Positions 1-7,553 of a stretch of 14,006 bases of DNA are shown in pieces; position 1 is the stretch's first letter, and each line of letters starts with the position of its first letter. This DNA comes from CAXMNX01 sp964194845 (GTDB lineage Bacteria > Pseudomonadota > Alphaproteobacteria > Rhodobacterales > Rhodobacteraceae). The DNA lies in assembly GCA_964194845.1 (NCBI GenBank), contig CAXMNX010000041.1, positions 1-14,006 on the forward strand, in the 5' to 3' direction. Below the pieces are notes generated by a model. It worked only from the letters and a program-made list of their open reading frames with translations. It searched no databases and was not told where the DNA came from. A program made the position numbers and the translations under genes.

Positions 1-243
1 GTCGATGGCGGTTGTTTTCGCGGTTGACGCATCGGATGTGTCGCGCGTGTAAAGTGCTGCGTGCGCCGCCGTGTCGGCCGCGACCTGAAGTTGGGTACGC
101 GCCTGGATCAGATTTGCCATGTCGATGGCGATACCGGCAAAGATTGCCATGACCATGATGAAGAAGAGGTTCAGCACTGTCATCGACCCGGTTTGGTCGC
201 GCGAAAACCCGGACCGGCACAGAATATTCAACAAACTACTCAT
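1..243 (-). CDS. TadG-like Flp pilus assembly protein, N-terminal part (runs off window)
   Basis: Minus-strand reading frame open from position 243 to the window edge, giving the first 81 residues. It begins with a short basic segment containing SRDQTGSMTVL (residues 14-24). A hydrophobic helix covers about residues 22-40, followed by AIDMANLIQARTQLQVAADT (39-58). This layout, a short cytoplasmic leader, one membrane helix and an Asp-containing 'qaRtqLQvAaDtAAhAAl' stretch, is typical of TadE/TadG-like proteins of the tight-adherence (Flp pilus) system, anchored in the inner membrane and reaching into the periplasm. The start at 243 has an AAAAGG motif about 10 nt upstream; an in-frame ATG at 252 is possible but lies too close to that motif. 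The C-terminal domain is outside the window, so TadG versus a related DUF2134-type pilus protein cannot be settled. Confidence 0.8.
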   Translation of the reverse strand, partial: MSSLLNILCRSGFSRDQTGSMTVLNLFFIMVMAIFAGIAIDMANLIQARTQLQVAADTAAHAALYTRDTSDASTAKTTAID

Positions 244-571
244 TATACACATACCTTTTAGCAGCCAACTAAACTCGTGACGCGTCGAATATGCCGGACA
301 ATTCCGGCTAAAATAGGAACAAAGGCAAATAAAAATTTAGGAATTGCCGTACAATAATGCCGCCTGGACTGTATTGTCCCGTGATTGGGTGCCATTGCGC
401 CTCGTCCTTCGCAATGGACTGCTATGGTCCTGGATTTTCGACCACGGTTGCTGCCGTGTATCCGCCTTTGCTGAGATGCGCGATACTTCGTCGCCGCGAA
501 CGACAAGTTCGTCCCGCACAGCGGACATCGCACAAGCGCCCCAGAAAGGCGTTAAACTGGCCCGATAGTCT
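244..571. other. Intergenic region between tadG-like gene and gcrA
   Basis: About 330 bp without a convincing gene; several overlapping frames are open on both strands but have no supported start or recognisable protein. The part nearest the pilus gene (about 309-358) is AT-rich and could hold its minus-strand promoter. It is followed by a perfect 6-bp inverted repeat, GCCGGA-CAAT-TCCGGC, at 293-308. The segment just after the gcrA stop shows no clear intrinsic terminator. Confidence 0.6.
293..308. repeat. Short perfect inverted repeat upstream of tadG-like gene
   Basis: GCCGGA, a CAAT spacer and TCCGGC form a perfect 6-bp stem. It lies 50 bp before the start of the TadG-like gene and beside an AT-rich stretch. 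It could be an operator or a leader hairpin; nothing identifies a binding protein. Confidence 0.35.
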
Positions 572-1120
572 CTACCGCCGCCTGTCACGCCGCGACGACA
601 TCGGCTGAAACGCCACGCCAACATGGGCCTCGCAATAGGGCTTGCCCTGTTGCACCGACAGGCCACAGAACCAGAAATCCTCGGTGGCGGGGTCACCAAT
701 GGGCCATTTGCAGGTCCGTTCGGTCAGCTCCATCAAGTGGATCCGCTTGGCTGTCCTCTCGATCTTTCGCACGTTGGCCAGCGCCTCGGGGCTGATCTCG
801 TTCGCGGAAGGCTGCGGCGGCAAAGGTTGACCGGCGGGAACAATCGGTTTGCGCGGCGTGACCGTCACCTCGACAACCTTATCGCGCGACGTGGTTCTCG
901 AGGTTACTCTCCCGGTCGTCGAACTCACCGTCCTCGCCGATTTCTTCTCAGGCGCCGCTGCGGCGGACGCGCCTGCCCGGTTCGACAGGCCAAGCCTGTG
1001 AACTTTACCGATCACGGCATTTCGCGTGACGCCACCAAGCTCTTTGGCAATCTGGCTGGCCGACTGGCCTTCGCTCCACATTTTCTTCAGCGTCTCGACG
1101 CGCTCGTCCGTCCACGACAT
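572..1120 (-). CDS. gcrA: GcrA cell cycle regulator
   Basis: 182-residue protein with the full GcrA layout. The N-terminal helix-turn-helix-like region begins MSWTDERVETLKKMWSEG and contains SASQIAKELGGVTRNAVIGK (about residues 20-39). A variable, Ser/Thr/Pro-rich basic linker covers about 48-105. The conserved C-terminal domain has the block TCKWPIGDP...FWFCG...GKPYCEAH (about 135-168), which in the characterised family binds region 2 of sigma-70. GcrA is known in alphaproteobacteria to work with sigma-70 RNA polymerase at promoters that often carry GANTC sites methylated by CcrM, controlling cell-cycle and division genes. The ATG at 1120 matches the conserved family N-terminus; a weak CGGGAA motif lies upstream. 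It is divergent from argD. I saw no GANTC site in the 535 bp between the two genes. The long antisense frame over it is a shadow. Confidence 0.96.
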   Translation of the reverse strand: MSWTDERVETLKKMWSEGQSASQIAKELGGVTRNAVIGKVHRLGLSNRAGASAAAAPEKKSARTVSSTTGRVTSRTTSRDKVVEVTVTPRKPIVPAGQPLPPQPSANEISPEALANVRKIERTAKRIHLMELTERTCKWPIGDPATEDFWFCGLSVQQGKPYCEAHVGVAFQPMSSRRDRRR

Positions 1121-1655
1121 GCAATTTTCCCGGCCTGGTGTTTTGAAGTTCTCATATTAGTCATCGCCGATGGCCGGGGCAAGGGACAGACCCGCTCTCT
1201 GATCGATACAATTGCCCGAAATCATCACATTTTGAGGGTAACTTCGAAAGAAGCTTGGCAATCGTCATACTTTCGCCGCTCTTCAGGCATTTCTGGCTCA
1301 CGGACACCATTTTGCAGGACGACTTTCAGTGATTGTATTTCAAACGACGATTTGCCTGCTCGCGCTTCTGATGCTGGCGGCCTGAAGTCCGGGTCGCTTT
1401 CCGGCATTCGACAGCATCTTCCAAAGATCAGGCCATCCGCGCTGCCCCCAATGGCTGTTTGAAATTCCTCGACAACATTAAGCCATTCCCTTAAGCGGGC
1501 CCCATGACGTTCCAAGGCAAACACTGTCTACGACGCCGACGCTGACAGACCTGCGTCCACTCTCGCGTGTCCGCGCGCGCTCCCGTATCCCCGAATTGTT
1601 GACAGCGCCCCGTGCCACTGGCACGTCTCAGGCTTCCGAAAAAAGGTCAGACCCC
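1121..1655. other. gcrA-argD divergent intergenic region
   Basis: About 535 bp that must hold the promoters for gcrA (minus) and argD (plus). A minus-strand frame from a GTG at 1524 to 1225 could encode 99 residues, but its codons are mixed and not GC-ending like the neighbours. It has no visible ribosome binding site and resembles no family I know, so I do not call it a gene; it could be a decayed one. Near argD there is a TTGACA hexamer at 1599-1604 and a 15-bp palindrome at 1611-1625. Confidence 0.5.
1599..1625 (+). promoter_or_regulatory. Candidate -35 element and palindromic operator before argD
   Basis: TTGACA at 1599-1604 matches the sigma-70 -35 consensus. Seven bases later comes a 15-bp palindrome CGTGCCA-C-TGGCACG (1611-1625) that would lie in the promoter spacer or -10 region. 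No good -10 hexamer is visible at 17 bp spacing, so the promoter part is weak. The palindrome ends 30 bp before the argD start and could be an operator or a small leader hairpin. Confidence 0.35.
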
Positions 1656-2840
1656 ATGATCCCGTCAATTTTGCCAACCTACAACCGTGCGCCAATGACG
1701 TTCGTCAAAGGCGAAGGCACCTGGCTGACGGATGCGGATGGCACCCGATATCTCGATCTGGGCGGCGGCATCGCGGTTAATTCGCTGGGCCACGCCAACC
1801 CCGCGCTGGTTGCGGCGCTGATGGCGCAGGCGGGTCAGCTTTGGCACACATCGAACCTTTATGGCATTCCGGGCCAGCAGGAACTGGCGGATAGGCTGGT
1901 GGACGCGACTTTCGCTGATACCGTGTTTTTCACCAATTCCGGCACCGAAGCCTGCGAGCTTGCGGTCAAAATGGCCCGGAAATACTGGTTCACCAAAGGC
2001 GAGGACCGCGCGGAAATCATCGCTTTCACGGGCTCGTTTCATGGCCGCTCCGCCGCCGGTATCGCTGCGGCAGGTTCGAAGAAAATGACCAGTGGTTTCG
2101 GCCCACTTTTGCCGGGCTTCACCCATGTCCGCTTTGGCGATCACGAGGCATTCAGCGCCGCGCTCACCGAAAACACCGCCGCCGTTCTGATCGAGCCTGT
2201 GCAAGGCGAAGGCGGCATCTTGCCGGTGCCGGATCAATGCCTGAAGGGCCTGCGCGACGCCTGCGACGAAGTCGGTGCATTGCTGATCTTCGACGAAGTG
2301 CAATGCGGCATGGGCCGGACCGGCAAGCTTTTTGCGCACGAATGGTCGGGCACCACGCCCGATATCATGATGGTCGCGAAGGGCATCGGCGGTGGATTTC
2401 CGCTTGGCGCGCTTCTCGCCACCGAAGCTGCAGCCAGCGCCATGACCGTCGGCAGCCACGGCTCGACCTACGGCGGCAACCCGCTGGCGATGGCGGTGGG
2501 CAACGCGGTGATGCGGATCATCGCCGACGAGGCGTTCCTCGCCGAAGTGAACCGCAAGGCGGCGTTATTTCGCCAGCGGCTGGAAGGGCTTGTCGCCAGC
2601 CACCCGGATGTTTTCGAGGCCGTGCGCGGCTCCGGCCTGATGCTGGGGCTGAAGTGCAAGGCGGCGAACGCAGATGTGATGGCGGCCGGATACGGCCAGC
2701 GGGTGCTGACAGTGCCTGCCGCCGACAACGCGCTTCGGATCCTGCCGCCGCTGACGATCACCGATGACGAGATATCCGAGGCCGCAGGCCGGCTCGACCG
2801 CGCCGCGGCCACATTAGCGACGACCCGCGCAACCGCCTGA
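1656..2840 (+). CDS. argD: Acetylornithine aminotransferase (ArgD), class III PLP enzyme
   Basis: 394-residue cytoplasmic aminotransferase that converts N-acetylglutamate semialdehyde to N-acetylornithine with glutamate as amino donor, in arginine synthesis; many family members also act on succinyldiaminopimelate. Visible landmarks are NSGTEA (94-99) in the cofactor-phosphate region, PVQGEGGI (181-188), FDEVQCGMGRTG (212-223) whose Asp213 should contact the PLP ring nitrogen, and AKGIGGGFPLGA (241-252) with Lys242 as the Schiff-base lysine. Length agrees with the family. I chose the ATG at 1656 because a run AAAAAAGG lies about 9 bp upstream and the protein starts MIPSILPTYNRAPM as in relatives; an in-frame upstream start at 1596 adds 20 non-conserved residues. 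argF follows after 52 bp on the same strand, so they are probably co-transcribed. Confidence 0.95.
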   Translation: MIPSILPTYNRAPMTFVKGEGTWLTDADGTRYLDLGGGIAVNSLGHANPALVAALMAQAGQLWHTSNLYGIPGQQELADRLVDATFADTVFFTNSGTEACELAVKMARKYWFTKGEDRAEIIAFTGSFHGRSAAGIAAAGSKKMTSGFGPLLPGFTHVRFGDHEAFSAALTENTAAVLIEPVQGEGGILPVPDQCLKGLRDACDEVGALLIFDEVQCGMGRTGKLFAHEWSGTTPDIMMVAKGIGGGFPLGALLATEAAASAMTVGSHGSTYGGNPLAMAVGNAVMRIIADEAFLAEVNRKAALFRQRLEGLVASHPDVFEAVRGSGLMLGLKCKAANADVMAAGYGQRVLTVPAADNALRILPPLTITDDEISEAAGRLDRAAATLATTRATA

Positions 2841-2892
2841 GCTTCATCTTTTTTCAAATACGCACCTCCTGCCCAGCCAAAGGCGGACCGCA

Positions 2893-3819
2893 ATGCCCAA
2901 CTTCCTCGACATCCACAAAACCGACCCCGCCGACCTGCGGGCGATCCTTGATAATGCCGCGTCGATGAAAGCGGCGCGCGCGGACTTTTCCAGGGGCGCG
3001 AAGGATGACGACCAACCGCTGGCCGGGCAGATGGTCGCGCTGATCTTTGAAAAGCCATCTACCCGCACCCGGATTTCCTTTGATGTCGGCGTGCGCCAGA
3101 TGGGCGGCGAGACGATGGTGCTTTCGGGCGAGCAAATGCAATTTGGCCATGGCGAAACCATCGCGGATACGGCCCGCGTGCTGTCGCGCTATGTCGACCT
3201 GATCATGATCCGCACATTTGAAGACGACGCGCTGCTTGAGCTTGCAGATCACGCCACGGTGCCGGTGATCAACGGGCTGACCAACCGCACGCATCCCTGC
3301 CAGATCATGGCCGACGTGATGACCTTCAAAGAACATCGCGGGCCCATCGCGGGCAAGAAAGTCGTCTGGTGCGGCGACGGCAACAACGTCTTTGCAAGCT
3401 TCGCCCATGCCTCCGGGCAGTTTGGGTTCGATCTGGTGTTTGCGGGGCCGGAAACGCTCGACCCCGAGCCCGGATGCCTCGACTTCGCCCGCTCGAAAGG
3501 CGTGAAAGTCGAGATTACCCGTGACCCCGCACAAGCGGTCGCGGGGGCTGACCTTGTGGTCACCGATACCTGGGTTTCGATGCACGACAACCAGACCACG
3601 AAGGAACGCCGCCACAACCAGCTTCGCCCCTATCAGGTCAACCAAGAACTGATGGCACGGGCCAAACCGGACGCGCTTTTCATGCACTGTCTGCCCGCGC
3701 ACCGCGACGAGGAGGCGACAAGTGCGGTGATGGACGGCCCGCATTCGGTGATCTTCGATGAGGCTGAAAACCGGCTGCATGTGCAAAAGGCAATCATGCG
3801 GTGGTGTCTGGGGCTTTGA
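2893..3819 (+). CDS. argF: Ornithine carbamoyltransferase
   Basis: 308-residue cytoplasmic enzyme that makes citrulline from ornithine and carbamoyl phosphate in arginine synthesis. It shows every signature expected: STRTR (56-60) in the carbamoyl-phosphate site, HPCQ (134-137), DTWVSM (225-230) in the ornithine-binding loop and HCLPAHR (265-271) carrying the active-site cysteine. Length is normal for the anabolic enzyme. The ATG at 2893 is preceded by AAAGGCGG at good spacing. It sits 52 bp behind argD with no obvious terminator between them, so a two-gene arginine operon is likely. Downstream comes a hairpin-rich stretch before the convergent ParB-like gene. Confidence 0.97.
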   Translation: MPNFLDIHKTDPADLRAILDNAASMKAARADFSRGAKDDDQPLAGQMVALIFEKPSTRTRISFDVGVRQMGGETMVLSGEQMQFGHGETIADTARVLSRYVDLIMIRTFEDDALLELADHATVPVINGLTNRTHPCQIMADVMTFKEHRGPIAGKKVVWCGDGNNVFASFAHASGQFGFDLVFAGPETLDPEPGCLDFARSKGVKVEITRDPAQAVAGADLVVTDTWVSMHDNQTTKERRHNQLRPYQVNQELMARAKPDALFMHCLPAHRDEEATSAVMDGPHSVIFDEAENRLHVQKAIMRWCLGL

Positions 3820-4021
3820 TGTAACCGTAAGACGGCACCTGATTGAAACGCCACGCAATGCTCCGAGGATCGCACCCGCCGTGGGGTGGTTTCTCGTGCA
3901 TTGCGGAGCAATGCACTGCCGACGGGCGATTGCTTGCAATCGCGGAGAGGCTGGTGCGATCCGGGGCTGATGCCCCGGAAAGAGCCAAATTCGACGGGAT
4001 TCCTTATTAAGTCACTTAGCG
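3820..4021. repeat. Nested inverted repeats between argF and the ParB-like gene
   Basis: This 200-bp gap holds four perfect inverted repeats. The outermost pair is GGATCGCACC (3867-3876) with GGTGCGATCC (3953-3962). Between those arms are a 9-bp stem with a GGA loop (3896-3916; GTGCATTGC/GCAATGCAC) and an 8-bp stem GCGATTGC/GCAATCGC (3926-3943). Just after them is CCGGGGC-TGAT-GCCCCGG (3961-3978). The last sits between convergent genes and could end transcription, although no T run follows. The arrangement could fold as one multi-branched RNA or be a REP-like repeat cluster; part of it recurs at 4390-4461. Confidence 0.6.
3961..3978 (+). terminator. Terminator-like hairpin after argF
   Basis: CCGGGGC and GCCCCGG form a perfect 7-bp GC-rich stem with a TGAT loop, placed between argF and the convergent ParB-like gene. 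There is no T-tract on either side, so intrinsic termination is uncertain; it may instead be part of the surrounding REP-like hairpin cluster. Confidence 0.35.
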
Positions 4022-4270
4022 CTAATGCAAACGCGCGTGGACCAGATAGCCCTCAACCGTCTCTTCACCCAGCGCGCGCAAAGCCTCCAACCGGTGATAC
4101 CCTTCAATCAGCACGAACCGGTCCTTGCCTTCGCGAAGCCGGATCGGCACCCGCTGCCCGTTCTCCAGCATGTCATTGGCCAATGCCTCGACCTTTTCAG
4201 GATCGAGCGTCTTGGTGCGTTTGACGGGAACGTGGATGGCATCGATGGGGATGGTCTTTTTCTGGAGCAT
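4022..4270 (-). CDS. Small single-domain ParB/sulfiredoxin-fold protein
   Basis: 82-residue protein consisting of little more than one ParB N-terminal (ParB/Srx) domain. It has an N-terminal strand IPIDAIHVP (7-15), a helix LDPEKVEALANDML (22-35), then a Q-R-V-P-I-R-L strand (39-45) and the core box LIEGYHRLEALRALG (54-68), the family's 'GeHRleA' signature. It has no helix-turn-helix DNA-binding part or dimerisation domain, so it is not a partition ParB. In this superfold the box binds nucleotide phosphates, but the role of such minimal proteins is unknown to me. The ATG at 4270 has an AGG motif at about 9 nt. The gene lies between two hairpin clusters and is convergent with argF. Confidence 0.75.
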   Translation of the reverse strand: MLQKKTIPIDAIHVPVKRTKTLDPEKVEALANDMLENGQRVPIRLREGKDRFVLIEGYHRLEALRALGEETVEGYLVHARLH

Positions 4271-4370
4271 GAGATCGAGCCTAGCATGGGGCGGGGGCGG
4301 TGTATTGCGGAAAAGGCGGGCGACCGCGTAGGGCTGGTTTCACCTCGCCATCATGTCTTCTTTCTAATCT

Positions 4371-4461
4371 CAAGGCCGCTTGGCGGTCTTGATCGCACCC
4401 GCCCCCGCCCCCGCCCCCAAGGGCGGGGGCGATGCCCCCACCCTCGGATCGCGCGCGATCC
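4371..4461. repeat. GC-rich hairpin and palindrome cluster
   Basis: Between the ParB-like gene and the 384-aa gene lie three strong structures. An imperfect 9-bp stem CAAGGCCGC/GCGGTCTTG spans 4371-4391. A perfect 10-bp stem GCCCCCGCCC with a CCAA loop and GGGCGGGGGC spans 4407-4430, within a (GCCCCC)n-type run starting at 4401. A perfect 16-bp palindrome GGATCGCGCGCGATCC spans 4446-4461. GATCGCACCCGCC at 4391-4403 repeats the same 13 bases found at 3868-3880. On the minus strand the cluster follows the stop of the 384-aa gene directly and could terminate it, but no U-tract follows. Confidence 0.6.
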
Positions 4462-4467
4462 TTGGTG

Positions 4468-5622
4468 CTAGGGCTCGACTTCGGGTTTGGTTCGTTTGAG
4501 AAGATCATCTGCCGCCTTACCGGGTTTTAACTGTCCCGTGAGAAGTCCGCCAACAATCGTGCCCGCGACCGGCATACCCAAGAGGGCGCCCAATCCCGTG
4601 CAGCCAAGAATGATTCCCGTTGGGACTGCCGCCCCGGCCACGTTCTCATAACTGGCATATTTGCGCGCATCCTCCAGCAAAGCGGCCTTGAACGCACGCA
4701 GCCAACGCACTCCTTTTTCGCCGGTTCTCGCGTCAATGTCTGTGGCGTCGGATGGAAGCAGTCCCAAAAGGTCTTGCACCTTGCCCGTTAAGTCGTCGAG
4801 AAATGCAAGCAGCTGTTCCCTGAATTCCGGGTTAAGCCGGTTGTCGCCGCGCACATTCTCGCGGAACTCGGCAATCTGTTCCAGCAGTCCCGCCGTGATG
4901 AGCGCGATTGCATCGCGATTGCTCGCCAACCGCCTTGCTAGTGCTTGCGCGGCAGCCGGGGGCACAGGCATCTCAATCTCTGTAGGCGCGGAAGATGCAC
5001 GATCTTCGGCCTCCAATAACTCTCTGATCTCCTCGATCTTCTCCGCAATATGGTCCGGGCCCTTCTCCCATTCGTCGTTGGGGATCAGCGCCACCTTCTT
5101 CTGAAGCTCCCAGTCTATCGGCTGACCTTCAAACATCCCACGATACCATCGCTGCCAGAACGACCAGATATGTCCCGGTTCCAGCAAATCTGGGTGGCTA
5201 CCCAGCGGCGACGTGATCTCATCCGGCTGACGACCGCCCCTCCACAATGGTTTTTGAAATAGATCTCCTCCGAGACCTACGACATTGGCGTCCGAATAGG
5301 CGGCGGCATATAGGGCACCGGCGGCGGCAAGGGCGGCGGCACCGGCGGCACTGGCGGAACCGGCGACATCATGGACGCCGGAACGGGCGGAATCCGCGGC
5401 GACGCCGACTACTGAGCTTGGTGTATTGCCAGCAACTCCCGACGTCAGAATGCACCGAAATGTCAAGAGGGCAAGAGTCTCACGGTCCCTGTTTGGTGAT
5501 CCTATGTGGGTGGCAAACGGCAAGACTCTCAGTGCTGCGCGCGTCGCGATTTTTACACAAGTCTCTTGCGACTGGCCCTTGAGCCAATTCTCAAACTCCT
5601 CGCGTGACCTAATCTTGGGCAC
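4468..5622 (-). CDS. Unrecognised 384-aa protein with Ala-rich and Gly-rich hydrophobic segments
   Basis: No function can be assigned. The start is a GTG at 5622, supported by AGGAAA seven bases upstream. Four parts are visible. An N-terminal helical block has IATRAALRVLP (25-35). An alanine-rich, weakly hydrophobic stretch covers about 86-110. A Trp-rich block runs from FWQRWYRGMF (155-164) through DWELQKKVALIP (170-181) to EWEKGPDHIAEKIEEIR (184-200). A helical, charged middle (225-320) leads to a Gly-rich hydrophobic segment (about 328-362) that could enter a membrane. From memory, the ALRVLP plus W-WY-DW-VALIP-W-GP pattern recurs in uncharacterised alphaproteobacterial proteins, but I cannot name a family. 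It is divergent from lepA. Codon use resembles its neighbours. A stress, membrane or defence role would be speculation. Confidence 0.75.
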   Translation of the reverse strand: MPKIRSREEFENWLKGQSQETCVKIATRAALRVLPFATHIGSPNRDRETLALLTFRCILTSGVAGNTPSSVVGVAADSARSGVHDVAGSASAAGAAALAAAGALYAAAYSDANVVGLGGDLFQKPLWRGGRQPDEITSPLGSHPDLLEPGHIWSFWQRWYRGMFEGQPIDWELQKKVALIPNDEWEKGPDHIAEKIEEIRELLEAEDRASSAPTEIEMPVPPAAAQALARRLASNRDAIALITAGLLEQIAEFRENVRGDNRLNPEFREQLLAFLDDLTGKVQDLLGLLPSDATDIDARTGEKGVRWLRAFKAALLEDARKYASYENVAGAAVPTGIILGCTGLGALLGMPVAGTIVGGLLTGQLKPGKAADDLLKRTKPEVEP

Positions 5623-5734
5623 TTGTTTCCTGCCATTACCGTATCTGCCTAGCGAATTCGCCTAAACTGACGTCAAGTTTCCACGTACGCAACCCGACTT
5701 GCCAACCCCCTCAAATCCCCCCATATCCCCCACC
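5623..5734. promoter_or_regulatory. Divergent promoter region before lepA
   Basis: The 112 bp between the divergent 384-aa gene and lepA must contain both promoters. A perfect 10-bp palindrome GCGAATTCGC lies at 5652-5661 near the centre. No convincing -35/-10 pair was found by eye, and the lepA start lacks a clear Shine-Dalgarno motif in its C-rich leader. Confidence 0.35.
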
Positions 5735-7534
5735 ATGACCCCTCTCGCCCACATCCGCAATTTCTCCATCGTCGCCCATATCGACCACGGAAAATCGACG
5801 CTCGCCGACCGGCTCATCCAGATGACCGGCACGGTGGCCGCGCGCGATATGAAGGAACAGCTCCTCGACAGCATGGATATCGAGCGCGAGCGTGGCATCA
5901 CCATCAAGGCCAACACGGTGCGCATCGAATACCCCGCGCGTGACGGCGCAACCTATATCCTCAACCTGATCGACACCCCCGGCCACGTCGATTTCGCCTA
6001 CGAGGTCAGCCGGTCGATGCAGGCGGTCGAAGGCTCGCTGCTGGTCGTGGATGCCTCCCAGGGCGTCGAGGCGCAGACGCTCGCCAATGTCTATCAGGCG
6101 ATCGAGGCTGATCACGAAGTTGTCCCCGTCCTGAACAAGATCGACCTGCCCGCCGCCGATGTCGCCCGCGTGGCCGAGCAGATCGAGGATGTCATCGGCA
6201 TCGACGCCTCCGACGCCGTCCAGATCAGCGCCAAGACCGGCATCGGCATCCCCGACGTGCTGGAAGCCATCGTCACACGCCTGCCCGCGCCCAAAGGCGA
6301 CCGCGACGCGCCCCTCAAAGCCATGCTCGTCGACAGCTGGTATGACCCCTACCTCGGCGTCGTCGTGATGATCCGCGTCATTGATGGCGTGGTCGCCAAG
6401 GGCGACGCGATCAAGATGATGCAGACGGGTGCCAAATACGGCATCGACAAGCTGGCGGTGCTGAAGCCCGCAATGCAGGACATCAAGGAACTTGGCCCGG
6501 GCGAGATCGGCGTCCTGACCGCATCCATCAAGCAGGTCCGCGACACCCGCGTCGGCGACACCATCACGCACGAGAAAAAACCCACCGCCACACCACTTCC
6601 CGGCTTCAAACCGGCGCAACCGGTGGTCTTCTGCGGGCTGTTCCCCGTCGACAATGCCCAGTTCGAAGACCTGCGCGACGCCATCGACAAGCTTGCGCTG
6701 AACGACGCCAGTTTCACCTTCGAGATGGAAACCAGCGCCGCACTTGGTTTCGGTTTTCGCTGCGGTTTCCTCGGCCTTCTCCACCTCGAAGTTATCCGCG
6801 ACCGGATCGAGCGTGAATACGACATCGACCTGATCACCACCGCGCCCAGCGTGATCTATCAGATCTACATGCGTTCGGGCGAGATGATCGAACTGCACAA
6901 CCCCGCCGACATGCCCGACCTGACCCACGTCGATCATATGGCCGAACCCCGGATCAAGGCGACGATCCTGGTGCCCGACGAATACCTGGGCGATGTGCTG
7001 AAGCTTTGCCAGGACCGGCGCGGGCTACAGATTGACCTGACCTATGCCGGTAGCCGCGCGATGGTGGTCTATGACCTGCCGCTGAACGAGGTCGTGTTCG
7101 ATTTCTACGACCGGCTGAAATCGGTGACCAAGGGCTACGCCAGCTTTGACTATCAACTGACCGGCTATCGCGAGGACAATCTGGTCAAACTGTCGATCCT
7201 GGTGAACGATGAACCGGTGGACGCATTGTCGATGATGGTCCACCGCGACCGGGCCGAGGGCCGGGGCCGCGCGATGGTCGAAAAACTCAAAGACCTGATC
7301 CCCCGCCACATGTTCAAAATCCCGATCCAGGCGGCGATTGGCGGCAAGGTGATCGCGCGTGAAACTTTATCGGCGATGCGCAAGGACGTGACGGCGAAGT
7401 GCTACGGAGGCGACATGACGCGGAAGCGCAAGCTGCTGGATAAGCAGAAGGCGGGTAAGAAGAAGATGAGGCAGTTCGGCAAGGTTGAGATCCCGCAAGA
7501 AGCATTTATTAACGCTCTTAAGATGGACAGCTAA
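5735..7534 (+). CDS. lepA: Elongation factor 4 (LepA), ribosome back-translocating GTPase
   Basis: 599-residue translational GTPase that acts on stalled or stressed ribosomes and affects initiation and elongation. The GTPase domain shows the P-loop AHIDHGKST (14-22), RGITI switch I (53-57), DTPGH (80-84), NKID (134-137) and SAK (165-167). The LepA-specific C-terminus is present, with MTRKRKLLDKQKAGKKKMRQ close to the end. Length equals the family norm. I chose the ATG at 5735, giving MTPLAHIRNFSIVAHIDHGK as in relatives; a TTG at 5699 in the same frame would add 12 proline-rich, unconserved residues. The last eight codons, including the stop, lie in the left arm of a perfect 41-nt fold-back. 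Confidence 0.98.
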   Translation: MTPLAHIRNFSIVAHIDHGKSTLADRLIQMTGTVAARDMKEQLLDSMDIERERGITIKANTVRIEYPARDGATYILNLIDTPGHVDFAYEVSRSMQAVEGSLLVVDASQGVEAQTLANVYQAIEADHEVVPVLNKIDLPAADVARVAEQIEDVIGIDASDAVQISAKTGIGIPDVLEAIVTRLPAPKGDRDAPLKAMLVDSWYDPYLGVVVMIRVIDGVVAKGDAIKMMQTGAKYGIDKLAVLKPAMQDIKELGPGEIGVLTASIKQVRDTRVGDTITHEKKPTATPLPGFKPAQPVVFCGLFPVDNAQFEDLRDAIDKLALNDASFTFEMETSAALGFGFRCGFLGLLHLEVIRDRIEREYDIDLITTAPSVIYQIYMRSGEMIELHNPADMPDLTHVDHMAEPRIKATILVPDEYLGDVLKLCQDRRGLQIDLTYAGSRAMVVYDLPLNEVVFDFYDRLKSVTKGYASFDYQLTGYREDNLVKLSILVNDEPVDALSMMVHRDRAEGRGRAMVEKLKDLIPRHMFKIPIQAAIGGKVIARETLSAMRKDVTAKCYGGDMTRKRKLLDKQKAGKKKMRQFGKVEIPQEAFINALKMDS

Positions 7535-7553
7535 GCTGTCCATCTTAAGAGCG
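7513..7553. terminator. 41-nt perfect fold-back containing the lepA stop codon
   Basis: Two perfect 20-bp arms (7513-7532 and 7534-7553) are separated by one base. The left arm encodes the last lepA residues, ending in codons for ALKMDS, and the centre is the TAA stop. It lies between convergent genes, so it may act as a bidirectional terminator or 3'-end protector. However, no T run follows on the plus side, and on the minus side only the AT-rich TTAATAAATG follows. Confidence 0.6.

Noticed and set aside
623..1462. 279-codon plus-strand frame over gcrA
   Set aside because: Antisense shadow of gcrA, whose own motifs are unambiguous.
1225..1524. 99-codon minus-strand frame with a GTG start
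   Set aside because: No ribosome binding site, codon use unlike the neighbours and no recognisable motif; noted only as part of the intergenic region.
5711..6937. 408-codon minus-strand frame
   Set aside because: Antisense shadow of lepA, with the Asp/Gly/His-rich composition typical of such shadows.
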